Positions 57,393 to 64,000 of a DNA stretch of 64,000 nt are shown piece by piece. The notes beneath the pieces are model-generated. The model was not told the DNA's origin. It searched no databases and was given only the letters and a program-made list of their open reading frames with translations. How positions within the stretch are numbered: the first letter of the stretch is position 1; every line of letters starts with the position of its first letter. This stretch comes from Ralstonia sp. SET104 (GTDB lineage Bacteria; Pseudomonadota; Gammaproteobacteria; Burkholderiales; Burkholderiaceae). The stretch spans positions 1-64,000 of the forward strand of contig NZ_BHVX01000010.1 of assembly GCF_003851545.1 (NCBI RefSeq). Direction: 5' to 3'. The position numbers were made by a program, and so were the translations under genes.

Positions 57393-59740
57393 TCGCGGTA
57401 CTGGCGGTGGTGCTGCTGGCCTGCACGCAGACCCTGCGCGCCGAGCCCGCCGCCACCGGCCTTGGGCCGCTGGGCACGCCTGTGCCCATGCGCGAACTGG
57501 AAGCCGTGGTGGCGGCGCAGATTGCCGATGCCAATGTGCCCGGGGCGGTCGTGGCGATCGGTGATGCCAGCGGGTTGCGCGAACGCGTCGCGCTGGGCGA
57601 GCGATCTGTTGGACTCGCCGCTGAGCCGATGACCGAAGACACCATCTTCGATCTGGCATCGCTCACCAAGGCAGTGGCCACTGCCACGGCGGTATTGCAG
57701 TTGGCAGAGCGAGGACGTTTGGAGTTGGATGCACCTGCCAGCCGTTACTGGCCCGCCTTCGCAGACGGAGGCAAGGCGCGCATCACAATACGGCAGTTGC
57801 TCATTCACACATCCGGTTTGCCTCCCGGCCTGGCCGCCCGAGCGGAACTCCGGAGTCGCGCCACGGTGCTTCACGCGATCGGGATCATGCCGCCGATTGC
57901 GGAGCCGGGGCTCCGTGTCATCTACAGTGATCTCAACTATGTTGTGCTGGGCGAGATCGTCCAGCGTGTCAGCGGGATCGGGCTGGACGCATGGTGTGCG
58001 CAGCAGATCTTTCGACCGCTTGGCATGCGCGACACCGCATTCCGTCCGAGCCACAAAGCGATCACCCGCATCGCGCCAACCATCATTCGCAACGGACGAT
58101 GGCTTCGCGGCAAAGTGCATGATCCGACGGCCGCTGCACTGGGTGGTGTCTCCGGCAACGCGGGCCTGTTCTCCACGGCGGATGACCTCGCGCAGTTCGC
58201 CAGGATGCTCCTCAACGGGGGCCGCTTCGAGGGGCGCCGTATCCTGCAACCGGACAGCGTTGCCCTGCTGTTGACGCCAGACGCCTCGACTGCAGTGGAG
58301 GCAACACGCACGCTGGGATGGGAAGTCCAGGCGCCGTTGACGCCCAACCGCTATCGCGCGCCGCGCGCGGGGCTCCTCCAGCACCTGGGCTATACCGGCA
58401 CCGGCTTATGGATCGACTTGGTAACGCGCAGATTCGTGATTGTGCTCACAAGCCGGCTGTATCCGGACGAGCAGGGTAACGCCATGCCGTTGCGTGAAGC
58501 CGTGCTGAATCTGGTGTCGAGCACCGCGCCGCCGCTCTCCGGCGAGCAGATCGCAGTGCGCGCCCCCACCATGGCCGATGCGGTGAACAGTGCCGGACGC
58601 CGCTTACCCATGGCGGTCGGCCCCGTGCGATCAGGTATCGATGTATTGGAGGCCAGCGGCTTCGCACCGCTTGCCGGAAAGCGGGTCGGCTTGGTCACGA
58701 ACCACAGTGGCCTGGATGCGCAGGGGCGGCGCACCATCGACGTACTCAGTCAGGCGCCGGGCGTGCGGTTGACGGCGATCTTTGCACCGGAGCATGGCAT
58801 CGGTACGGATCTCGACGCGCGCTTTGGCGACACGATCGACACACGCACCAACGTGGTCGTCCATAGCCTGTATGGCAACAGCAAAGACATACCACGCAGC
58901 GCGCTGGCCGATATCGACGTTCTGGTGTTTGACCTCCAGGACGCCGGCGTACGCTTCTTTACCTACCTTGCCACCCTGGGGGCGACGCTGGAAGCCGCAG
59001 CTAAGGCCCACATCCCGGTGCTGGTGCTGGACCGTCCCAATCCGATACGCGGTGATCTCGTTGGTGGGCCGGTATCCGATACGGCTGACCGCTCATTGAC
59101 AAACTATGTGCCTCTGCCGCTTGTGCACGGCATGACGATCGGCGAGCTTGCCAGATTGCTGAATGATCAGTTGCACATCGGCGCAGCGCTGCATGTCGTG
59201 GCCATGGAGCAGTACGACCGCGCAATGCGCTTTGCCAATACCGGGCTGGGTTGGGTTCCGCCATCACCAAACCTGCGCGATTTTGCTGCCTTGGAGCGGT
59301 ATCCGGATGTGGGGTTGATCGAGGGCGCAAGTGTCAGCGTGGGCAGGGGCACGTCGGCGCCGTTCGGCATGGTGGGAGCACCGTGGATGGACGGCACAGC
59401 GGTAGCGGAAGCACTCAATGCCCTGGATACCGGCGCCACCTATACACCCGTCCATTTCGTTCCAGCGGAGGGGCCATACCATGGCCGCTCGTGCTCGGGT
59501 GTGGCGATCCACCGGACGTCAGCGCTGACGCGCCCGGGCCGCATCGGTTTGGCGCTGGCCCGGGTACTGTCGCAACGCTATCCGGAGCATTTCAAGTTGG
59601 AGGCGATCCGCACGTCCGTTGCGTCGGAGACGGTCTGGGCGATGCTGCGTGATGGCGTTTCGCTAGACGCGATCGAGCATGCCTACAGCGCACAGACCGA
59701 TGCCTTTCTCTCGCAGCGAGCGCCCTATTTGCTCTATTGA
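57338..59740 (+). CDS. Lipoprotein fusion: serine beta-lactamase-like (AmpH/YbbE) plus NamZ muramidase (DUF1343)
   Basis: 800 residues. N-terminal lipobox LLAC (C29). Residues about 50-420 form a class C beta-lactamase-type hydrolase with S108-x-x-K111 (SLTK) and the LIHTSGLPPGL motif. Residues about 435-800 are DUF1343, the exo-beta-N-acetylmuramidase NamZ fold (GLVTNHSGLD, FAPEHGI, VFDLQDAGVRFFTYL, RPNPI, GASVSVGRGTSAPF). In Bacillus subtilis the separate ybbE and ybbC (namZ) genes are neighbours in a muropeptide recovery cluster, so the fusion supports a joint cell-wall role. It overlaps the DUF4015 gene by 55 bp. Confidence 0.9.
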   Translation: MDAMERAQSLRPSQFAAIVAVLAVVLLACTQTLRAEPAATGLGPLGTPVPMRELEAVVAAQIADANVPGAVVAIGDASGLRERVALGERSVGLAAEPMTEDTIFDLASLTKAVATATAVLQLAERGRLELDAPASRYWPAFADGGKARITIRQLLIHTSGLPPGLAARAELRSRATVLHAIGIMPPIAEPGLRVIYSDLNYVVLGEIVQRVSGIGLDAWCAQQIFRPLGMRDTAFRPSHKAITRIAPTIIRNGRWLRGKVHDPTAAALGGVSGNAGLFSTADDLAQFARMLLNGGRFEGRRILQPDSVALLLTPDASTAVEATRTLGWEVQAPLTPNRYRAPRAGLLQHLGYTGTGLWIDLVTRRFVIVLTSRLYPDEQGNAMPLREAVLNLVSSTAPPLSGEQIAVRAPTMADAVNSAGRRLPMAVGPVRSGIDVLEASGFAPLAGKRVGLVTNHSGLDAQGRRTIDVLSQAPGVRLTAIFAPEHGIGTDLDARFGDTIDTRTNVVVHSLYGNSKDIPRSALADIDVLVFDLQDAGVRFFTYLATLGATLEAAAKAHIPVLVLDRPNPIRGDLVGGPVSDTADRSLTNYVPLPLVHGMTIGELARLLNDQLHIGAALHVVAMEQYDRAMRFANTGLGWVPPSPNLRDFAALERYPDVGLIEGASVSVGRGTSAPFGMVGAPWMDGTAVAEALNALDTGATYTPVHFVPAEGPYHGRSCSGVAIHRTSALTRPGRIGLALARVLSQRYPEHFKLEAIRTSVASETVWAMLRDGVSLDAIEHAYSAQTDAFLSQRAPYLLY

Positions 59741-59792
59741 CGATGGCAGCCACGCGCGCAGATGGAGCCCGCTGGGGCAATAACAGATGCTG

Positions 59793-60119
59793 CTACTTCA
59801 TCTGATTGCCGCCATCCGTGTATGGGTCACGTTTGCCCTTTGCGCCTTCTGTGTACGGGTCAAACTTGCCGCGCCTCGACCCTTCTGTGTACGGGTCACG
59901 TTTGCCCTTTGCACCCTCTGTGTACGGATCAAACTTGCCGCGTCTTGATCCCTCTGTGTACGGGTCGCGTTTGGCTTGTTTAGCGCCGTCCGTGTAGGGG
60001 TCCACCTTGCGGGCCGCCTGTCCTTCGCCGTTCTGTGCCGCGTCGGGCTTACTCTGTGCGTACGCTGCAGTGGAAGCCGCTGCGACCACGAGCAGAGTCA
60101 TCATGAGTTTTCTGCGCAT
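59793..60119 (-). CDS. Small secreted DPYT(E/D)G-repeat protein
   Basis: 108 residues from the ATG at 60119 (MRRKLMMTLLVV); signal peptide cleaved after AYA. The mature part is six copies of a KxDPYT(E/D)G motif separated by short basic linkers (SRRGK, AKGK). It is highly charged, lacks hydrophobic residues and should be disordered. I recall similar repeat proteins in Burkholderiales, all hypothetical. No catalytic site is seen. It is convergent with the NamZ fusion gene. Confidence 0.75.
   Translation of the reverse strand: MRRKLMMTLLVVAAASTAAYAQSKPDAAQNGEGQAARKVDPYTDGAKQAKRDPYTEGSRRGKFDPYTEGAKGKRDPYTEGSRRGKFDPYTEGAKGKRDPYTDGGNQMK
59824..59961. repeat. 69-bp tandem repeat in the DPYTEG gene
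   Basis: Two full 69-bp units (59824-59892 and 59893-59961) plus a partial third, few differences by eye, mostly synonymous. Each encodes two motif copies (23 codons). Confidence 0.9.
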
Positions 60120-60287
60120 TTTGTGCTCCTGCAAACAAATCAAATCCAACCGCTGGATCAAAAACCTGTTCTATCCACCACGTGCTTGCCCGATGGCTAT
60201 TTCAAGAATAGGCAGCTGCTAGAGACCCTCGTTGACAGGAATCAAGCGGCTTTCTTTCGTCGATGCCATGCATGGCACATGGTTTTC

Positions 60288-60322
60288 GGCATTAGGCATT
60301 AGGCGTTCGGCATTAGGCGTTC
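60288..60322. repeat. 7-bp tandem repeat array
   Basis: Five 7-bp units in a row: GGCATTA, GGCATTA, GGCGTTC, GGCATTA, GGCGTTC. Lies in the gap between the DPYTEG gene and the phasin stop. Confidence 0.85.
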
Positions 60323-60366
60323 GGCTTTTGTTTTGGCCGCCGTATTCCCATTCGCCCGGACAGCCG

Positions 60367-60855
60367 TCAGGCGCCTTGCGCGCTCTTGGGCGTTGTTTGC
60401 GGCTGCGACAGCGATCGGGTTTGCGTAGCCGATGCGGCTATCACGTTGAAGGTGTTGACCAACGTCTGCCAGGCGTCGAGGGACGCGGTCAACAGTTGTG
60501 CGGCAGGCGCAGCCGCCCCGGGCCGATGTTGGAACGGGGTGCTCCACTCTGTCGCCTGGCGCAGATAAGACTGCTGTGCGTCATTGAGAAGGTCGCCCCA
60601 CTGGCGGGCAGCGTTTGCGCCCAGGCTGGCTTGCAGCTCCATGTATGCGCTCTGCGCCGAGGCCAGTGCGTTCCAGTCTTTGATGGCATCCAACTGGTCT
60701 TCCAGTTGGCGCAGATTCTCTAGCGCGGTTTCTGCCATCTTGACGCGAAGGCGCGCGAGCTGAAGCTGGCTACCGACGAAGAACTCGGCTGCGCGGCTGG
60801 CGTCGCGCATGGTGGCTCGGGCAAGGTTACAGACTGCATCAGTAGGCTGCGGCAT
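60367..60855 (-). CDS. Phasin-family protein (second copy)
   Basis: 162 residues from the ATG at 60855 with CGGAGATCGTG upstream. Same architecture as the phasin at 48605-49090: N-terminal CNLARATMRDASRAAEFFVGSQLQLARLRVKMAETALENLRQLEDQL and a helical C-half with AARQWGDLLNDAQQSYLRQATEW. An FNR-type promoter is just upstream. Confidence 0.87.
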   Translation of the reverse strand: MPQPTDAVCNLARATMRDASRAAEFFVGSQLQLARLRVKMAETALENLRQLEDQLDAIKDWNALASAQSAYMELQASLGANAARQWGDLLNDAQQSYLRQATEWSTPFQHRPGAAAPAAQLLTASLDAWQTLVNTFNVIAASATQTRSLSQPQTTPKSAQGA

Positions 60856-60880
60856 CACGATCTCCGGTTGATAAGACTGC

Positions 60881-60921
60881 AGGGTAGGCACTTCGCCGTG
60901 GCCGGAATTGACCTGACGCAA
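60881..60921 (-). promoter_or_regulatory. FNR-type promoter of the second phasin
   Basis: Box at 60908-60921 (plus TTGACCTGACGCAA) and minus-strand -10 TACCCT (60881-60886), 31 bp apart. Confidence 0.55.
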
Positions 60922-61049
60922 GTCTCTGGATCGGCTTGCCGTATGCCCCTGACAGGACGGTTTTCCTGAGGCGATTGGCTGCCTGAGCCCCCCCAGAAAA
61001 AACTTCGGATGGCAGTGTCCGGCATCGGATCTGCTGGGCAGACCGGCGC

Positions 61050-61433
61050 CTAATCCAGATCCCACGCTGGATAGTCCGACAGAACGTCAGCCCGCGAGCG
61101 GCATGCGAGCAGCGGGTCGTCCGGTCCAATCCAGGCCGCGCGCACGTTCGCGCAGACGTCACGAAACCGCGCAGTGCTGATGCCCATGCGATTGGCTGCC
61201 GTTGCCCAGTGTGTAAAGACTTTTGAATGAACAGCCAGATACCTCTGGCGCATGTCTGGTTCTCGCGGAAACATGCCATCGGCGGGAGAAAAATCGGGGC
61301 ACCTCAAGTAGAGGTTGAACCAGAAGAGCGCCGCATACGCCCGGAGAATCTCTTCCACTGACTCTGGACACGCCGGATTGAAGGCGACATGGGGGCACGG
61401 GCAATCGGTCTCACAGAAATATGTCGTACGCAT
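61050..61433 (-). CDS. Uncharacterised protein with N-terminal cysteine cluster
   Basis: 127 residues. The N-terminus holds CETDCPCPH and a further Cys in FNPACPE, suggesting a metal site. The middle is helical (VEEILRAYAALFWFNLYLRCPDF, KVFTHWATAANRMG). I do not recognise the family. It lies 15 bp after the BON-like gene on the same strand, so it is probably in the same FNR-controlled operon. Confidence 0.6.
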   Translation of the reverse strand: MRTTYFCETDCPCPHVAFNPACPESVEEILRAYAALFWFNLYLRCPDFSPADGMFPREPDMRQRYLAVHSKVFTHWATAANRMGISTARFRDVCANVRAAWIGPDDPLLACRSRADVLSDYPAWDLD

Positions 61434-61448
61434 GTTCGCGCGCCCCGG

Positions 61449-61826
61449 TTATCCGACGTGCTGAGGGTGCGTGGCGACGGAATACGCGCGCAGCGGATTG
61501 GCGATGGCGTCCACCGTCACCGTCATCTCCAGCCCACCAACGCCAGGCAAGCGGAGCAGGGCCATCTTCAGGTAGGTCAGTGGGCGGGCATTGCAGACGT
61601 GGCCAGTCATGCGAATGCGTCCATGCTCAGCGCTGATATGGATTTCGTTTGCCAACGTCGGGGCAAACCAGTTGGCGGCCGTCTTTGCCAAGACGGCAAG
61701 CGCCGGATCAGGGAGCAGACAGGCATTGGCATCCGGAAGAAATACCGTTGCCAGCGCATCTTCGTTGATGTGCCGAACGGGTGCCGCTTTCGCGAGCTGA
61801 TGATGGATGGCTGCGGGAGCGATCAT
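61449..61826 (-). CDS. BON-like small protein
   Basis: 125 residues. Residues about 40-110 fit one BON module (ALAVLAKTAANWFAPTLANEIHISAEHGRIRMTGHVCNARPLTYLKMALLRLPGVGGLEM). The N-terminal part is unassigned and there is no signal peptide. It is the first gene of a two-gene operon behind an FNR-type promoter. Confidence 0.68.
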   Translation of the reverse strand: MIAPAAIHHQLAKAAPVRHINEDALATVFLPDANACLLPDPALAVLAKTAANWFAPTLANEIHISAEHGRIRMTGHVCNARPLTYLKMALLRLPGVGGLEMTVTVDAIANPLRAYSVATHPQHVG

Positions 61827-61859
61827 GGCGAAGGCGGCGTGTCAAAGTGTCTTGCCACC

Positions 61860-61900
61860 ACTGTAGGAGACTGCCTGGAAGCGCACTTGATCGTAAGCAA
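61860..61900 (-). promoter_or_regulatory. FNR-type promoter of the BON-like gene
   Basis: Box at 61887-61900 (plus TTGATCGTAAGCAA, one half perfect) and minus-strand -10 TACAGT (61860-61865), 31 bp apart. Confidence 0.6.
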
Positions 61901-62072
61901 AGCTTGATGATCAGGGTGCAGTGCTGGCAGAACCGAAGTCGAGCGATGGTTCCTGTATCAAGCCGGGCGTTTCTGTGCATGCACCCGCTCGCCTGTTCGA
62001 GACAGCCCGTGCAAACGCATCGGTGGACACGGCCGGCGCCGGGTGTGCTTGACGTAAGCAGGTATTGCGTTG

Positions 62073-62113
62073 TTGAGGCAGGTCAACGCGCGCGACGCAG
62101 TGCCCAATAGGCT
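62073..62113 (+). promoter_or_regulatory. FNR-type promoter of the PfkB gene
   Basis: Box TTGAGGCAGGTCAA (62073-62086) and -10 TAGGCT (62108-62113), 31 bp apart. The box differs by one base from that at 36556. Confidence 0.6.
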
Positions 62114-62243
62114 AATAGATCAGTTCGCTTTGATGCGGCTTCGCTGTTGAGCCTGGGTTGATTTCCCTAAGAGGGCGACGGGATCGAAACGCGGATGTGC
62201 AGCATGACCACCGGCTGCCCTCCGCAGCTTCTTGAGGTGTGCA

Positions 62244-63176
62244 ATGCCGGAAATTGTCACGCTTACGGTCAATCCCGCAATCGACATCGCCACGTCGGTG
62301 GAGCGCTTGACGGATACCCACAAGATGCGCTGCACCCCGGCGCGCTGTGACCCCGGAGGCGGCGGAATCAACGTTGCCCGCGTTGTTCATCGCCTGGGTG
62401 GGGATTGCCTGGCCATTTACCTTGCCGGCGGCCCGGTGGCCGAGCGATTGGGGCGTCTTCTGTCGGCAGAGGGCTTATCGTTCGTCGCCCTCGGGATCGA
62501 AGGGCAGACGCGCGAGAATTTTTCCGTGACGGAACTGTGCAGCCACCGCGAGTTCCGGTTCGTGATGCCGGGGCCGGCCGTCTCGGAAGCGGAATGGCAG
62601 CGCTGCCTGGAGTATCTGGATGCGCTGCAACCTGCGCCGCGCTACCTCGTGCTAAGCGGAAGCCTGCCGCTCGGGGTGGCCGACGATTTCTACGCGCGCG
62701 CCATTGACAGGGCCAAGGTTCATGGCAGCCGCGTCGTACTGGATGCCTCGGGTCCGGCATTGCGCATGGCATTGCCGCATGCGCCATACCTGATCAAGCC
62801 CAGCCTGAACGAGCTCCGACAACTCACAGGGCGCGCGTTGGAGACGGAAGCGGATTGCAGGCAAGCTGCTCGAGAGATTGTCCGCAATGGGCACGCGCAT
62901 GCCGTCGCGCTCACGCTGGGCGCAGGCGGGGCCATGCTCGTCACGCAAAAAGATGTTGTCCGCTCACGTGCGGTCGCAACGTCATGCCTGAGCACCATTG
63001 GGGCGGGTGACAGCTTCGTGGGCGCAATGGTGTGGGCGCTTAACCGGAATGCCGGGATACACGAGGCATTTCGATACGGCATGGCCGCCGCTGCAGCAGC
63101 GTTGGGCCATGCCGGTACTGAACTTGGCAGCGCCGCCGAGATCGAGCAGCGCTATGCAGAGGTCTCCGTGTCTTGA
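62244..63176 (+). CDS. PfkB-family sugar kinase (phosphofructokinase type)
   Basis: 310 residues from the ATG at 62244; ATG 62232 is an alternative. Signature 1 PGGGGINVARV (37-47) and signature 2 with catalytic D256 in TIGAGDSFVGAM. The TVNPAIDIATSVERL opening is typical of 1-phosphofructokinase, 6-phosphofructokinase II and tagatose-6-phosphate kinase. A second glycolytic kinase would help fermentation in Ralstonia-like organisms that lack PfkA. The substrate is inferred only. Confidence 0.88.
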   Translation: MPEIVTLTVNPAIDIATSVERLTDTHKMRCTPARCDPGGGGINVARVVHRLGGDCLAIYLAGGPVAERLGRLLSAEGLSFVALGIEGQTRENFSVTELCSHREFRFVMPGPAVSEAEWQRCLEYLDALQPAPRYLVLSGSLPLGVADDFYARAIDRAKVHGSRVVLDASGPALRMALPHAPYLIKPSLNELRQLTGRALETEADCRQAAREIVRNGHAHAVALTLGAGGAMLVTQKDVVRSRAVATSCLSTIGAGDSFVGAMVWALNRNAGIHEAFRYGMAAAAAALGHAGTELGSAAEIEQRYAEVSVS

Positions 63177-63266
63177 GGCGCGCCTGCCTGAGCTTGATGG
63201 ATCGGGGCAAGCCGCCGCTTGGCTTGCAAGGGCGGCTGGTGGCGTTACGGAGCGTCCCTCCTGATG

Positions 63267-63767
63267 CTACCGGCTCCATTTCACGTGCAGTTCGGTTTCT
63301 GCGTTGCCATAGTCAAACGTCAGGTGCCCGTGGAATGCATGGTGGATTGCGTGGCCGATGTCGCGCGCCAGATGAAAACCGGTCGTCAGGATGTCCGTGC
63401 CGCTGCTCGTGCATTCGACAGCCATGATGCGTTCCATCGGATGATCCAGGCGCAGATCTGCCTCGCGGTGGCGAGCGAGCGTCAGGATCTCTTCCCGATG
63501 GGCCGCCTCAAAGTCCCCCGACAGGTGGATTCGGGCTGCCGGCATCTGGTCGGCGGCACGCTGGCATGCCGAGCAGATCAATGAAGTTGCCCCCGGTGGT
63601 GGACTGCGCCACAACCAGCGGCCCTTGAGGTAAACGGCACCGCAAACCGGGCAACAGCTTGCGGCCGGTGCCTTGTCGGGTTGCCGATACCGGTTGTGGA
63701 TCGGCTCAACGGCAAATGGGCTCCAGCGTGCCGGCCGCACTCGTTCGGATTGAGAGCGTTGTTTCAT
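63267..63767 (-). CDS. BCAM0308-family zinc-ribbon protein
   Basis: 166 residues from the ATG at 63767 after AGGAGTCAAT. A zinc ribbon is formed by CCPVCGAVYLKGRW and LICSACQRA. The C-terminal half (HREEILTLARHREADLRLDHPMERIM, then GTDILTTGFHLARDIGHAIHHAFHGHL) is compact alpha/beta. I associate this with the BCAM0308 family from the B. cenocepacia low-oxygen locus; function unknown. An FNR-type promoter is upstream. Confidence 0.75.
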   Translation of the reverse strand: MKQRSQSERVRPARWSPFAVEPIHNRYRQPDKAPAASCCPVCGAVYLKGRWLWRSPPPGATSLICSACQRAADQMPAARIHLSGDFEAAHREEILTLARHREADLRLDHPMERIMAVECTSSGTDILTTGFHLARDIGHAIHHAFHGHLTFDYGNAETELHVKWSR

Positions 63768-63844
63768 ATTGACTCCTGTGAGGGCGAATTCCTCCGGCCT
63801 GCTGCAGAGCAGAATCTGCAACACGGTGGCGGTGGACAATTCTC

Positions 63845-63885
63845 AGAGTACTTCCCGCCGCGCGACGCAATTTGGGCTGAGTCAA
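63845..63885 (-). promoter_or_regulatory. FNR-type promoter of the BCAM0308-like gene
   Basis: Minus strand: box TTGACTCAGCCCAA (63872-63885, about three mismatches) and -10 TACTCT (63845-63850), 31 bp apart. The weakest box of the set. Confidence 0.45.
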
Positions 63886-64000
63886 GTCCGTGCGTAACAG
63901 TGCCCATCGAGCCAGGCTTCAGTCGAGCCGCATCGCGCCAGCAGGCACCACAGCCAACACGGCAAGCAGCGGTTCGGGCGGCGTTCAAGTGGGGTGCATC

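Larger units (their letters stand above)
61827..62243. other. Gap holding two divergent FNR-type promoters
   Basis: 417 bp without a gene. It contains the promoter of the BON-like gene (61860-61900, minus) and that of the PfkB gene (62073-62113, plus). The rest is unique sequence, with about 130 nt of PfkB leader. Confidence 0.6.

Noticed and set aside
60149-60162. TTGAT half-site upstream of the DPYTEG gene as an FNR promoter
   Set aside because: Only one half matches and there is no TAnnnT at 31 bp, unlike the other sites.

Overview
The window is high-GC chromosomal DNA from a betaproteobacterium. Gene content (ImuA-ImuB-DnaE2, Burkholderia-type porin, phasins, a second EF-G, a BCAM0308-like protein) points to Burkholderiaceae and most likely Ralstonia or a close relative; the genus is an inference. 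No rRNA, tRNA or CRISPR was seen. Coding is dense apart from a few 300-700 bp gaps, which are described individually.

0-13 kb: a fragment of a probable IS3-type OrfA at the left edge, then an SOS mutagenesis cassette (imuA, imuB, dnaE2) behind a perfect LexA box. It is followed by a small XRE regulator, an anion-type permease, an isolated EF-G (fusA paralogue), a Crp-like regulator, an Mpo1-like membrane protein, and an enoyl-CoA hydratase next to a 7Fe ferredoxin. 13-19 kb is scarred accessory DNA: an integrase remnant that has lost its tyrosine, an MFS exporter, a GMC-oxidoreductase tail, a GH3 beta-glucosidase lipoprotein, and a truncated second lipoprotein that shares its leader.

19-32.6 kb is a complete hexuronate catabolic locus. 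It has a porin, a Pgl-type sugar-acid lactonase, a FadR-type GntR regulator, uronate dehydrogenase, keto-deoxyglucarate aldolase, tartronate semialdehyde reductase, glucarate dehydratase, a three-gene TRAP transporter, a mutarotase-like epimerase and a Gfo/Idh/MocA dehydrogenase. Galacturonate or glucuronate would be oxidised, delactonised, dehydrated, cleaved and reduced to glycerate plus pyruvate. Short GTCAtATGAC-like palindromes lie in front of several of these units.

32.7-64 kb is a low-oxygen persistence locus resembling the low-oxygen-activated (lxa) locus described in Burkholderia cenocepacia. It holds universal stress proteins, CBS and BON proteins, zinc alcohol dehydrogenases, a flavodoxin, a DksA-like factor, a ribosome-hibernation factor, two phasins and an acetoacetyl-CoA reductase, a Mg2+ P-type ATPase, a PfkB kinase, an APH-AAA fusion, a PAS histidine kinase/response regulator pair, and an FNR with all four cluster cysteines. 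The most striking observation is that thirteen start regions here carry a TTGAT-N4-ATCAA-like box followed, exactly 31 bp centre to centre, by a TAnnnT-like -10 element (a fourteenth is weak). This reads as one FNR/ANR class II regulon. Inside it is an envelope operon (rhomboid protease, polysaccharide deacetylase, DUF4015 glycosidase, and a fusion of a serine beta-lactamase-like enzyme to a NamZ/DUF1343 muramidase) that may be an undescribed low-oxygen cell-wall turnover unit, plus a small secreted protein built of DPYT(E/D)G repeats.
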